This document shows, in pieces, positions 1 through 8,525 of a stretch of 64,000 bases of DNA (the first letter of the stretch is position 1; every line of letters starts with the position of its first letter). The DNA lies in NCBI RefSeq assembly GCF_009184425.1, contig NZ_WELG01000002.1:1509375-1573374 (forward strand), read 5' to 3'. Source of the DNA: Flagellimonas olearia (lineage in GTDB: Bacteria > Bacteroidota > Bacteroidia > Flavobacteriales > Flavobacteriaceae). Below the pieces are notes generated by a model. It saw only the letters and a program-made list of their open reading frames with translations. It did not search any database and had not been told where the DNA came from. The translations under genes and the position numbers were made by a program.

Positions 1-1
1 T

Positions 2-625
2 CCACATATGCCCACCGGGGCTACGGCCACCATGGAGCAGTTGAAGTCCTTGATTGAATTTGCCAAGACGAACGATATTTTATTGGTCAATGACAATCCG
101 TACAGTTTTGTATTGTCCAGTAACCCCACCAGCATTTTATCCATAGAAGGGGCCTTGGATTGCACCTTGGAACTGAACAGTTTGAGCAAAACATTCAACA
201 TGGCCGGATGGCGTGTAGGAATGGTGTTGGGAAGTCCGGAGAATATCAATGCGGTGCTCAAAGTAAAGAGCAATATGGACTCCGGCATGTTCTACGGTAT
301 TCAAAAAGGGGCCATAGCGGCGTTGCAGAGTGGTCCGGAATGGTTCGCGGACTTGGACAAGGTATATACCGAAAGACGAAAGCTCATGTTCCAACTGGCA
401 GACAAATTGGGTTGTGAGTATAGCGAAGATGCAGTGGGTATGTTCGTGTGGTGCAAACTACCGGAAGGTGCTCCATCTTCGGAAACATTTGTGGATGAAG
501 TGTTGTATGACAAAAACATCTTTATAGCTCCAGGTACCATATTTGGGAGCAATGGAGAGGGATATATCCGTTTTTCACTTTGTGTGAAAGAGGAAAAAAT
601 AAAAGAAGCCATAGAAAGATTTTAA
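2..625 (+). CDS. PLP-dependent aromatic aminotransferase, 5'-truncated by the window edge
   Basis: This is the C-terminal part of a class I/II pyridoxal-phosphate aminotransferase; the reading frame is open to the left edge, so the true start lies outside the window. The visible part begins within the family's NPxxPTG substrate-loop motif (HMPTG). SLSKTFNMAGWR, with the PLP-binding lysine at about base 188, follows, then the conserved C-terminal arginine region (GYIRFSLC). It lies 3 bases upstream of tyrA and in the same operon as DAHP synthase. This suggests it transaminates phenylpyruvate, hydroxyphenylpyruvate or prephenate in Phe/Tyr synthesis. The substrate is inferred from context, not from specific residues. 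Confidence 0.88.
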   Translation, partial: PHMPTGATATMEQLKSLIEFAKTNDILLVNDNPYSFVLSSNPTSILSIEGALDCTLELNSLSKTFNMAGWRVGMVLGSPENINAVLKVKSNMDSGMFYGIQKGAIAALQSGPEWFADLDKVYTERRKLMFQLADKLGCEYSEDAVGMFVWCKLPEGAPSSETFVDEVLYDKNIFIAPGTIFGSNGEGYIRFSLCVKEEKIKEAIERF

Positions 626-628
626 GAA

Positions 629-1495
629 ATGAACGTAGTCGTCATAGGAATAGGGTTGATCGGAGGTTCTTTTGCCAAAGATGTGAAGCAATTGTTTCCA
701 GAGGCCCATATTATTGGGATTGATAAAAACAGTTCTCATTTGGATGAGGCCTTGGAACTAAACCTTATTGATGAAAAAGGGGATTATGGGGTTTTGGCTT
801 CTGCCGATGTGGTCTATGTGAGCATTCCTGTGAACGCCTTGGTACACGAATTGCCTAAGATTTTGGATGCCGTGGGAGACGAGACGGTGGTCATGGATGC
901 GGGATCCACCAAACGCCTGATCTGCGAATCGGTTGCGGAACACCCCAAGCGGAGAAATTATATGGCATGCCATCCCATTGCGGGAACGGAATTTTCGGGA
1001 CCTTCCGCGGCCATAAACGGTTTGTACGAAGGAAAGACCAATATTATATGTGAGGTTGAGAAAACGGCCTTCAAGCTTCAGGAAAAGGCATTGGACATTT
1101 TTCAAAAAATGCAAATGCGCATCAGGTACATGAATCCAGAGGCCCATGACAAGCACATTGCCTATGTATCGCATTTGTCACATATCAGCTCATTTATGTT
1201 GGGAAAGACTGTAATTGAGAAAGAAAAGAACGAGCGTGATATTTTTGACATGGCGGGAAGTGGTTTTGAGAGCACGGTGCGTTTGGCCAAAAGTTCGCCG
1301 GACATGTGGACCCCCATTTTTGAACAGAACAGGGACAATGTGGTAGAAACTTTGGAGGAGTACATCCAAAACCTTGAAAATTTTAAACAACTCCTTTTGG
1401 ACCAAGAGTATGGAAAGGTGCATACGGAGATGAGCAATACAAATAAGATAAAACAGATATTAAAAGGAATTCCACTCACAAAAAACAGAACTTAG
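629..1495 (+). CDS. tyrA: Prephenate dehydrogenase
   Basis: TyrA oxidatively decarboxylates prephenate to 4-hydroxyphenylpyruvate with NAD(P)+ in tyrosine biosynthesis, in the cytoplasm. The 288-residue protein opens with a Rossmann motif (GIGLIGGSFA, residues about 7-16). The family motif HPIAGTEFSGP lies near residue 112, and the helical dimerisation domain follows, with the conserved SHLSH segment near residue 183. Length is typical for a single-domain TyrA without a fused chorismate mutase; the mutase activity is supplied by the next gene. It sits 3 bases after the aminotransferase and 1 base before the DAHP synthase gene, so the three are almost certainly co-transcribed. Confidence 0.95.
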   Translation: MNVVVIGIGLIGGSFAKDVKQLFPEAHIIGIDKNSSHLDEALELNLIDEKGDYGVLASADVVYVSIPVNALVHELPKILDAVGDETVVMDAGSTKRLICESVAEHPKRRNYMACHPIAGTEFSGPSAAINGLYEGKTNIICEVEKTAFKLQEKALDIFQKMQMRIRYMNPEAHDKHIAYVSHLSHISSFMLGKTVIEKEKNERDIFDMAGSGFESTVRLAKSSPDMWTPIFEQNRDNVVETLEEYIQNLENFKQLLLDQEYGKVHTEMSNTNKIKQILKGIPLTKNRT

Positions 1496-1496
1496 T

Positions 1497-2579
1497 ATGG
1501 AAAACAGTAAGCAAATGAGGAAATGGTTGGATGACATGAACCTATCGCATCCATTGGTGATTGCAGGTCCCTGCAGTGCCGAAACCGAAGAACAGGTGCT
1601 GAAGATTGCGCATGAACTTAAGGATACGGATGTAAATTACTTTCGTTCCGGTATTTGGAAACCAAGAACCCGTCCCGGGAATTTTGAAGGTGTTGGGGCC
1701 ATTGGATTGAAGTGGTTGCAAAAAGTAAAGGAGGAAACCGGTTTAAAAACCGCTACCGAAGTGGCCAACAAAGCCCATGTTGATTTGGCTTTGGAACATG
1801 ATATTGACCTATTGTGGATCGGCGCGCGATCTACGGTAAGCCCTTTCATCGTCCAAGAAATTGCCGACGCCCTTAAGGGTACGGATAAAATTGTTTTGGT
1901 CAAGAACCCTGTAAACCCAGACCTTTCCCTTTGGTTGGGAGCTGTGGAGCGTCTGTATTCGGCCGATATTAAAAATTTGGGGGTGATCCACCGTGGATTC
2001 TCAACCTACGAAAAAACCAAGTACAGAAACATTCCGGAATGGCAGTTGGCCATTGAACTTCAGACCAAGTTTCCTGATCTACCTATCATCAACGACCCTA
2101 GCCACATTACCGGTAACAGGGATATGATTTTTGATGTGTCGCAAACTGCGTTGGATTTGAATTTTGACGGTTTGATCATTGAGACCCATTACGATCCGGA
2201 CAATGCATGGAGTGATGCCGCTCAACAGGTAACCCCAAAAACCTTGATACAGATCATGAAAGATTTGCGCATCAGAAAGGAGACCGATGAGGAAGCGGAA
2301 TACAACAACAACTTGAGCAACCTAAGGGCCCAGATTGATATTTTGGACAACCAATTGGTAGACCTTTTGGGCAAGCGTATGAAAGTTTCCGATGGTATTG
2401 GTGCCTTGAAGAAGCAGAAAAACGTGGCCGTACTTCAAAGTAATCGATGGAATGCCATTTTGGGCAACATGATCTTGGAAGGGGAGCAACGTGGATTGAG
2501 CGAGGAATTTGTCTTGAAAATGTTCAAGGCCATTCACCAAGAATCCATCAACCACCAAGAGAAGATCATCAATTCTTAG
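1497..2579 (+). CDS. Bifunctional DAHP synthase / type II chorismate mutase
   Basis: This fusion makes DAHP from phosphoenolpyruvate and erythrose 4-phosphate (first shikimate step) and also converts chorismate to prephenate. Residues about 15-260 are a DAHP synthetase I/KDSA-type barrel (GPCSAET near residue 25; the segment around GARSTVSPF; NDPSHITGNR). Residues about 280-355 are an AroQ-type chorismate mutase helical domain (LRAQIDILDNQLVDLLGKRM). The fusion is common in Bacteroidota, and the mutase domain is thought to act as the aromatic feedback sensor (family knowledge). It is the last gene of the aromatic operon and is followed by a strong hairpin at 2601-2630. Confidence 0.94.
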   Translation: MENSKQMRKWLDDMNLSHPLVIAGPCSAETEEQVLKIAHELKDTDVNYFRSGIWKPRTRPGNFEGVGAIGLKWLQKVKEETGLKTATEVANKAHVDLALEHDIDLLWIGARSTVSPFIVQEIADALKGTDKIVLVKNPVNPDLSLWLGAVERLYSADIKNLGVIHRGFSTYEKTKYRNIPEWQLAIELQTKFPDLPIINDPSHITGNRDMIFDVSQTALDLNFDGLIIETHYDPDNAWSDAAQQVTPKTLIQIMKDLRIRKETDEEAEYNNNLSNLRAQIDILDNQLVDLLGKRMKVSDGIGALKKQKNVAVLQSNRWNAILGNMILEGEQRGLSEEFVLKMFKAIHQESINHQEKIINS

Positions 2580-2600
2580 GTAAGGAAAAAGTGATCATGA

Positions 2601-2630
2601 AAAAAGGCCCAACATTTGTTGGGCCTTTTT
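2601..2630. terminator. Bidirectional intrinsic terminator
   Basis: A perfect 14-bp stem with a 2-base loop, A-rich on the left and T-rich on the right. It lies between the convergent DAHP synthase gene and the secreted hypothetical gene, so it can stop transcription from both sides. Confidence 0.9.
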
Positions 2631-2654
2631 CTTTGAACAGAATATGTCCTGGTA

Positions 2655-3095
2655 TTATTTCCTGAAGATGTAACGGGTAATGAAGATACCTTGACCATCA
2701 CCTTTTCCTCCTTCACTTTCCACGCCACTTACCACAAAGGCAAGTTCCCAGCCATTGGCAATCATATCGTTGATCATGGAAGTGATCACGGCATCATTGG
2801 CGGCAATGTTCTGAAAGCGGATTCCTCCCAAGTTGTAGAAGTTCAGCAATTTGGTTTCCTCAAAATTCTTTACCCGGATATCGCCTCGGTCTGATTTGTT
2901 TCGGGTATTGTCTTCTTCGGTCTGTACACTGGTGTACTCCCTATAATCCTTGTCTTCCAATGCGTTGATGATCCTAGATCTACCCAAACCATTGGGTACA
3001 ATGGATTCTACACTGGTAATTACCTTGTATTCTTGGGCATTCATGCTGCACAGGGAAACCAAGGCAATCGCAACGGTAAAAAAGATTTTTTTCAT
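2655..3095 (-). CDS. Secreted hypothetical protein
   Basis: A 146-residue protein that I do not recognise. It starts with a clear Sec signal peptide (MKKIFFTVAIALVSLCSMNA, cleavage before QEY), so the product is exported to the periplasm or cell surface. The mature part is about 125 residues, has no Cys or obvious catalytic motif, and ends in a beta-rich segment (GWELAFVVSG...GIFITRYIFRK). The frame stays open upstream, but this ATG is chosen because it starts the signal peptide and lies 34 bases downstream of a TATCTTTG promoter-like box (3129-3136, reverse strand). It is divergent from rsgA and convergent with the aromatic operon. Confidence 0.75.
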   Translation of the reverse strand: MKKIFFTVAIALVSLCSMNAQEYKVITSVESIVPNGLGRSRIINALEDKDYREYTSVQTEEDNTRNKSDRGDIRVKNFEETKLLNFYNLGGIRFQNIAANDAVITSMINDMIANGWELAFVVSGVESEGGKGDGQGIFITRYIFRK

Positions 3096-3188
3096 AATGG
3101 ATACGAGATTGATTGTTAAAACTGTAGACAAAGATATACGCACAAAAACAAGGATTATTGTTTCTTTGCAGGGAAATATGAACAAATA

Positions 3189-4139
3189 GTGAACGGAACT
3201 GTCTATAAATCTACCGGAAGTTGGTACACCGTGAAAGCGGAGGATGGGGCTTTTTATGAGTGTAGGATCAAGGGCAAGTTTCGGACCCAAAACATAAAAA
3301 GTACCAATCCCATTGCGGTGGGGGACCATGTTACCTTTAATTTGGAAAATATTGGGGATGAAACCGTGGGTGTGATTTCTGAAATAGGGGAGCGGAAGAA
3401 CTACATCATTCGAAAGTCGGTGAAACTCTCCAAGCAAACCCACATCATAGCGGCCAATCTGGACCAAGTTTTCTTATTGATCACCCTGAACAACCCCACT
3501 ACCTTTACCAGTTTTATAGATCGTTTTTTGGTTACGGCCGAGGCATATGACATCCCCGTGGTACTTTTGTTCAATAAGATGGATGTTTATGACTCCGATG
3601 AGGTGGCAGAGATGAAGTATTTGATGGATCTGTATCGGAAAATTGGGTACCTCTGTGTTGAACTTGCCGCCAAGGAAGGAAAGAATGTTGACTTGGTAAA
3701 GGATTTGATGAAAGATAAAACCAGTATGTTCTCTGGCCACTCCGGGGTGGGAAAATCCACTTTGGTCAATGCTTTGGAACCTGGACTTCGGTTAAAGACT
3801 GCGGAAATATCAGAGCAACATCTTCAGGGGCAGCACACTACTACTTTTGCGGAAATGTACGACTTGTCGTTTGGGGCAAGGATTATTGATACGCCCGGAA
3901 TAAAGGGATTTGGTATTGTGGATATGGAACCTGACGAGATTGGCGACTATTTTCCCGAGTTTTTTGAGCTCAAATCCCAATGCAAGTTCAATAATTGTCT
4001 GCATATGGATGAACCCAAATGTGCCATAAAGCAAGCCTTGGAGAATGACCAAATTGCTTGGAGCAGATATAGAAGTTACGTACAGATGATCACCGGGGAA
4101 GAAGAAAATTACAGAACGGATAACTACAGGGAACGTTAA
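3189..4139 (+). CDS. rsgA: Ribosome small-subunit-dependent GTPase RsgA
   Basis: RsgA is a circularly permuted GTPase that checks late 30S subunit maturation. The order of motifs shows the permutation: an N-terminal OB-like domain, then the G4 motif NKMD (about residue 130), then the P-loop GHSGVGKST (residues 183-191), then DTPG. A C-terminal zinc site follows (CKFNNCLHMDEPKC, about residues 260-275). The start is a GTG. The gene overlaps dtd by one base, giving an rsgA-dtd pair. Length (316 residues) is normal. Confidence 0.96.
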   Translation: MNGTVYKSTGSWYTVKAEDGAFYECRIKGKFRTQNIKSTNPIAVGDHVTFNLENIGDETVGVISEIGERKNYIIRKSVKLSKQTHIIAANLDQVFLLITLNNPTTFTSFIDRFLVTAEAYDIPVVLLFNKMDVYDSDEVAEMKYLMDLYRKIGYLCVELAAKEGKNVDLVKDLMKDKTSMFSGHSGVGKSTLVNALEPGLRLKTAEISEQHLQGQHTTTFAEMYDLSFGARIIDTPGIKGFGIVDMEPDEIGDYFPEFFELKSQCKFNNCLHMDEPKCAIKQALENDQIAWSRYRSYVQMITGEEENYRTDNYRER

Positions 4140-4591
4140 TGAGAGCGGTTATACAACGCGTGTCCAGCGCAAGTGTCACGGTAGATGGAGAAAAAACAGC
4201 AAGTATAGGCCAAGGTCTTCTGGTGCTGTTGGGTATAGAAGATGCCGATGGCAAGGAGGACATTGAATGGCTATCCAAGAAAATGGTCAATCTCCGGATT
4301 TTCAATGATGATGATCAAGTCATGAATCGCTCCGTTCTGGATGTTGGGGGAGAGGTCATTGTGGTAAGTCAGTTTACCTTGCACGCCTTGACCAAAAAAG
4401 GCAACAGACCCTCTTATATCAAAGCCTCCAAGCCTGATGTGGCCATTCCCATCTATGAAGCTTTTGTGAAAAGACTGGAGCAGGACCTTGGGAAAGAGGT
4501 AGGTACGGGTATTTTTGGCGCGGACATGAAGGTGGAGCTTCTAAACAACGGTCCCGTGACCATCCTTATAGATACAAAGAACAGGGAATAA
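4139..4591 (+). CDS. dtd: D-aminoacyl-tRNA deacylase
   Basis: DTD hydrolyses D-aminoacyl-tRNAs (and Gly-tRNA-Ala), a proofreading step that keeps D-amino acids out of protein. The 150-residue length matches the family. Visible motifs are the N-terminal MRAVIQRVSSASV, the SQFTL motif near residue 80 and the cross-subunit Gly-cisPro motif in NNGPVTI near residue 138. Its ATG shares a base with the rsgA stop, so the two are translationally coupled. Confidence 0.96.
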   Translation: MRAVIQRVSSASVTVDGEKTASIGQGLLVLLGIEDADGKEDIEWLSKKMVNLRIFNDDDQVMNRSVLDVGGEVIVVSQFTLHALTKKGNRPSYIKASKPDVAIPIYEAFVKRLEQDLGKEVGTGIFGADMKVELLNNGPVTILIDTKNRE

Positions 4592-4672
4592 CGATCTTTT
4601 GTCGATTTAGGTTTCCATTTTTGTAAGAAATTGGTCATATTGCTATAGTAATATAACCGATCAACCTCATCA

Positions 4673-6580
4673 ATGCGTGTTCTTTTCCAATGCCTTCTGA
4701 TTCTTAGTGTCCATTTTTCGTTTTCCCAAAACTATAGCTATCATACTATTCCAGCAGAGCTGATGGAGAATGCTGATGCGGTGGCCCGGCTTGATGAGAT
4801 TGACATCCGAATTGAGGCCATGGATAAGATGACCTATACAGAGAAAAAAGTGGTCACGGTGCTTAACAAATCTGGCGATGCTTTTGCCAGAACACGGGCG
4901 TTTTATGATAAGGAGAAAAAAATCAAGAAAATTGAAGCCGTGGTCTATGATGCTTCAGGAAATGAGATTCAACGGATCAAGCGTAGGGATTTTAATGATA
5001 TAGCCGCAGTGGACGGCTTTTCCCTTTATTTGGACGATAGATTGCTATATTATCGATATGTGCCCGTTCAATACCCATATACATTGGAATTTAGTTATGA
5101 GGTTGAAACTTCGGATACGGGCATTTTGCCTCCATGGTATTTTTTGTCGGGATATGATATCAGTGTGGAGGAAAGTAGATATGCGATCAGTTACGTTTCC
5201 AATGGTTTGAAGCCGATTATAGAGGAATCAAATCTTGTCGATATCACTGTTGAGAAGGATGAAAGTCAGGGAAAAATAAGTTATATGGCCAAAAACATCC
5301 CGGCCTTGACGGCAGAAAGCCTTAGCCCGTCTTTCACTGCCATATGTCCAAAATTATCGGTAAGGTTACCCAATTTTCATTATAAGGGTTTCGACGCCAA
5401 GGTGGATAATTGGAATGATTTGGGACTCTGGATTCAAACGGAGCTTTTGTCCGGTCGTACAACCCTGGAAGATGCCACGATACAAAAGGTAAGAGGGCTT
5501 GTGGAAGGGGTGGATGACGATATCGAAAAGGCAAAGATCGTCTACCAATACATGCAGGACAATACGAGATATATCAGTGTGCAGATAGGAATAGGAGGCT
5601 TTCAACCTATTAGTGCCATTGAGGTGGATAGGGTAAAATATGGCGATTGTAAAGGGCTTTCCAATTATACCATGGCCTTGTTAAAGGCTGTTGGGGTGGA
5701 ATCGTACTATACCGTGGTGGAGGCAGGGGGAACCAAGGTCGATTTCAAGGAAGATTTTGCAGATCTTTCCCAAGGGAACCATGCCATTGTTGCCATTCCC
5801 TACCAAGGAGAATATTATTGGATAGATTGCACATCCCAGGTACATCCTTTTGGATTTATCGGGGACTTTACCGATGATAGAAAAGTTTTGATCGTAAAGC
5901 CCGGTGGTGGGGAAATTGTTACCACTACTTCCTATGTAAATGAAGAAAACCTGATGCGGATGAATTCCACCTATACAATTCAGGAGGACCTTTCCCTTGA
6001 GGCCGATGTCACCATTGAAACCATGGGGGTTCGTTACGACAACCATTTTGGTTTGGAGGGGAATAAGAGGGAGGATGTCATGGAATACTACAAAAACTTT
6101 TGGGGCAACATCAATGGGTTGTCCATCACTGATTTTAGTTTCGAAAACAATAAGGATGATGTGGTCTTTACGGAAAAAGTACAGTTAAAGGCCCACGATT
6201 TTGTGTCAAAGAACGGAGATGATTATTTATTGACTTTGAACGTGTTGGATAACAGTTCTTTTATTCCTCCCAGGTATCGGAACAGAAAACATTCATTTGT
6301 GATCCAACGGGGATATTTGGATGAGGATGAGTTTACGATCCAATTGCCCAAGAACTTCGCATTCACTTTTTTGCCGGAGAAATACAAGGAGGAGACCAAA
6401 TTTGGAACCTATGAAGTTGAGGTCGTAAAAAAGAGCGATACGGAGTTACTTTACAAGAGAAAGTTTCTCATAAAAAAAGGCAATTATCCCAAAGAGGAGT
6501 ATAACAAGTATAGATCTTTTAGAAGGACCATTGCCAAAATGGACAACCAAAAAATTGTTTTAAAACGTCAAGACCTATGA
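4673..6580 (+). CDS. DUF3857/transglutaminase-fold exported protein with intact catalytic triad
   Basis: A 635-residue exported protein with a Sec signal peptide (about residues 1-18), an N-terminal DUF3857 beta domain (about residues 50-220) and a transglutaminase-like papain-fold core (about residues 270-390). The core keeps a complete Cys-His-Asp triad: C326 in GDCKGLS, H370 in GNHAIV and D385 in WIDCTS. The C-terminal 240 residues are the beta-rich tail usual for this family. It is the first of three tandem paralogues and overlaps the next by 4 bases. The family is widespread in Bacteroidota, but its physiological substrate is unknown to me; peptide or amide hydrolysis or crosslinking in the periplasm is the usual guess. 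Confidence 0.85.
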   Translation: MRVLFQCLLILSVHFSFSQNYSYHTIPAELMENADAVARLDEIDIRIEAMDKMTYTEKKVVTVLNKSGDAFARTRAFYDKEKKIKKIEAVVYDASGNEIQRIKRRDFNDIAAVDGFSLYLDDRLLYYRYVPVQYPYTLEFSYEVETSDTGILPPWYFLSGYDISVEESRYAISYVSNGLKPIIEESNLVDITVEKDESQGKISYMAKNIPALTAESLSPSFTAICPKLSVRLPNFHYKGFDAKVDNWNDLGLWIQTELLSGRTTLEDATIQKVRGLVEGVDDDIEKAKIVYQYMQDNTRYISVQIGIGGFQPISAIEVDRVKYGDCKGLSNYTMALLKAVGVESYYTVVEAGGTKVDFKEDFADLSQGNHAIVAIPYQGEYYWIDCTSQVHPFGFIGDFTDDRKVLIVKPGGGEIVTTTSYVNEENLMRMNSTYTIQEDLSLEADVTIETMGVRYDNHFGLEGNKREDVMEYYKNFWGNINGLSITDFSFENNKDDVVFTEKVQLKAHDFVSKNGDDYLLTLNVLDNSSFIPPRYRNRKHSFVIQRGYLDEDEFTIQLPKNFAFTFLPEKYKEETKFGTYEVEVVKKSDTELLYKRKFLIKKGNYPKEEYNKYRSFRRTIAKMDNQKIVLKRQDL

Positions 6581-8517
6581 TACGAAAAATCGCGTTACTG
6601 ATTGCCTTGGTTTCGGTCTGTGTGCAAGGACAGGAACTGAAATTTGGTAAAATTTCCAAGGAAGAACTTATGGAAGCCACCCATCCCAAGGATACATCGG
6701 CAGCTGCCGCTTATCTATTAAAGAAGAGGGAATCTTACTATACCTATAACAGTGCGGTGGGGCTTAATTTGGTAACGGAGGTGCATGAGCGAATAAAAAT
6801 ATATAATGCGGATGGGTTTGATTACGCGACAAAGACCATTGATCTTTACGAAAGTGGGGCGTCGGATGAAAAGGCCACTTCCATCAAGGGGTATACCTAT
6901 ACCTTGGAAGGGGGTAAGGTTGTTGAGACCAAGCTGGACAAAGGCAGCATCTTTAAATCCCAACAATCAAAAAATAGGAACCAGGTTAAGTTTACCATGC
7001 CCAATGTAAAAGCGGGTTCTGTTGTGGAATATCAATATAGGATAACATCACCCTTTGTTCAGAATATAGATGAGTTCGTGTTTCAACATTCCATTCCCAT
7101 TAAAAAATTGGAGGCCGAAATGAGGATCTTGGAATACTTTAAGTTTAACCAAAGACAGAAGGGCTTCCTTCCCCTTGTTCCAAAAGTGGATAAAATCAGG
7201 GATGCCGGGTTGGGCATGGAAGTGACAAAGGTTACCTATGGCTTACAGGATGTTCCGGCTCTAAAAGATGAAAAGTTTGTTCCCAACATTACCAATTTTA
7301 GGTCTGGAGTCACCTTTGAGATCATGTCCTTGGAAATACCCGGGTCTACCTACGATGTATATTCCAAAACATGGGATGATGTGGCCAGGACGGTGTATGA
7401 AAACAGCTCTTTTGGCGATGAGATGAAACGAAGCAACTATTTTGAGGAAGAGCTCAATATGGTCCTTCAAGGCGCCAGTGAACCTCAGGAAAAGGCCAAA
7501 AGGATATTGGCATTTGTCAAGGAAAAAGTAAAATGGAATTCCTTTGTAGGGTACACTTCCGATGAAGGAACCAGAAAGGCATACAAGGAGGGAACGGGAA
7601 ACAGTGCGGACATCAACCTGATGCTGGTATCCATGCTCAACCATGCCAATATTCCGGCATACCCCGTTTTGGTGAGCACGCGCGACAATGGGATTCCCTT
7701 GTTTCCAACCCTTCAGGGGTACAACTATGTAGTGGCAGTGGGCAAAATAGATGGGGAATATCATTTGTTCGATGCCACCAATGTTTTCACCACCATGGAC
7801 GTATTGCCCACCAGGACACTGAACTGGTTTGGACGAATTATTTCGGAAAATGGAAACTCTGAAGAAATTGACCTTATGCCCAGAAAAAGCTCCATGGATG
7901 CCATAATTATGACTGTTGACCTTAACGATGACGGTTCCGTGGATGCCAAGTGTAGACAGCAGTATACCAATCACAATGCATTGCTGTTCAGGAATTTGTA
8001 CAATGGAGGTACAGAGGAGACATTTCTGGGGAATCTGGAAAAGGAATTGGGAGATATAGAGATTTCCGACTATGATTTGCAGAACAATCTGGATTTGGAC
8101 AAGCCCGTGGTTCAGAATTTCAACTTTTTTAAGGAAGATGCCTTTGAATCCATTTCAGGAAAATTGTATCTCTCGCCCATGTTTCATTTGGCCGTAAGTG
8201 AGAATCCCTTTAAGTCGGAGGAAAGGGAGTATCCAATAGATTATGGATTTCCTTGGCAAGACCGATACATGATCACCATTAACATTCCCGAAGGATATAA
8301 GGTGGAGCACTTACCTGAACCCGTGGCCATGGCATTGCCCGATAATTTGGGACAATTCAAGTACAATATATCCTCTAACCAGGATTTTATAAATGTTCGT
8401 GTTGAACTGAGCATGAATACGGCCGTTTTTCCGCCAAATTATTATTTGGGACTTAAAGAGTTTTATCGTCAAGTAGTTGAAAAGGAATCGGAAAAAGTGG
8501 TTCTCTCAAGGATTTGA
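6577..8517 (+). CDS. DUF3857/transglutaminase-fold exported protein, catalytic Cys and His lost
   Basis: Second of three tandem DUF3857 paralogues (646 residues, signal peptide MIRKIALLIALVSVCVQG). Domain order matches the first copy: DUF3857 (about 50-230), transglutaminase-like fold (about 285-400) and beta-rich tail. By manual alignment the catalytic Cys is Ser343 (GNSADI) and the His is Asn383 (GYNYVV); only the Asp (D399) remains. It is therefore probably not an active transglutaminase and may serve as a binding or structural partner of the active first copy. It overlaps its neighbours by 4 bases on each side or nearly so, indicating one operon. Confidence 0.85.
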   Translation: MIRKIALLIALVSVCVQGQELKFGKISKEELMEATHPKDTSAAAAYLLKKRESYYTYNSAVGLNLVTEVHERIKIYNADGFDYATKTIDLYESGASDEKATSIKGYTYTLEGGKVVETKLDKGSIFKSQQSKNRNQVKFTMPNVKAGSVVEYQYRITSPFVQNIDEFVFQHSIPIKKLEAEMRILEYFKFNQRQKGFLPLVPKVDKIRDAGLGMEVTKVTYGLQDVPALKDEKFVPNITNFRSGVTFEIMSLEIPGSTYDVYSKTWDDVARTVYENSSFGDEMKRSNYFEEELNMVLQGASEPQEKAKRILAFVKEKVKWNSFVGYTSDEGTRKAYKEGTGNSADINLMLVSMLNHANIPAYPVLVSTRDNGIPLFPTLQGYNYVVAVGKIDGEYHLFDATNVFTTMDVLPTRTLNWFGRIISENGNSEEIDLMPRKSSMDAIIMTVDLNDDGSVDAKCRQQYTNHNALLFRNLYNGGTEETFLGNLEKELGDIEISDYDLQNNLDLDKPVVQNFNFFKEDAFESISGKLYLSPMFHLAVSENPFKSEEREYPIDYGFPWQDRYMITINIPEGYKVEHLPEPVAMALPDNLGQFKYNISSNQDFINVRVELSMNTAVFPPNYYLGLKEFYRQVVEKESEKVVLSRI

Positions 8518-8525
8518 TCTGTCCA

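Noticed and set aside
2655-3467. The long form of the secreted hypothetical gene starting within rsgA
   Set aside because: The extension lies antisense to rsgA and would bury the signal peptide; the internal ATG fits the promoter and signal.
7261-7974. A 237-codon reading frame antisense to the second DUF3857 gene
   Set aside because: It is fully covered by a real gene on the other strand, and the protein has no recognisable features.
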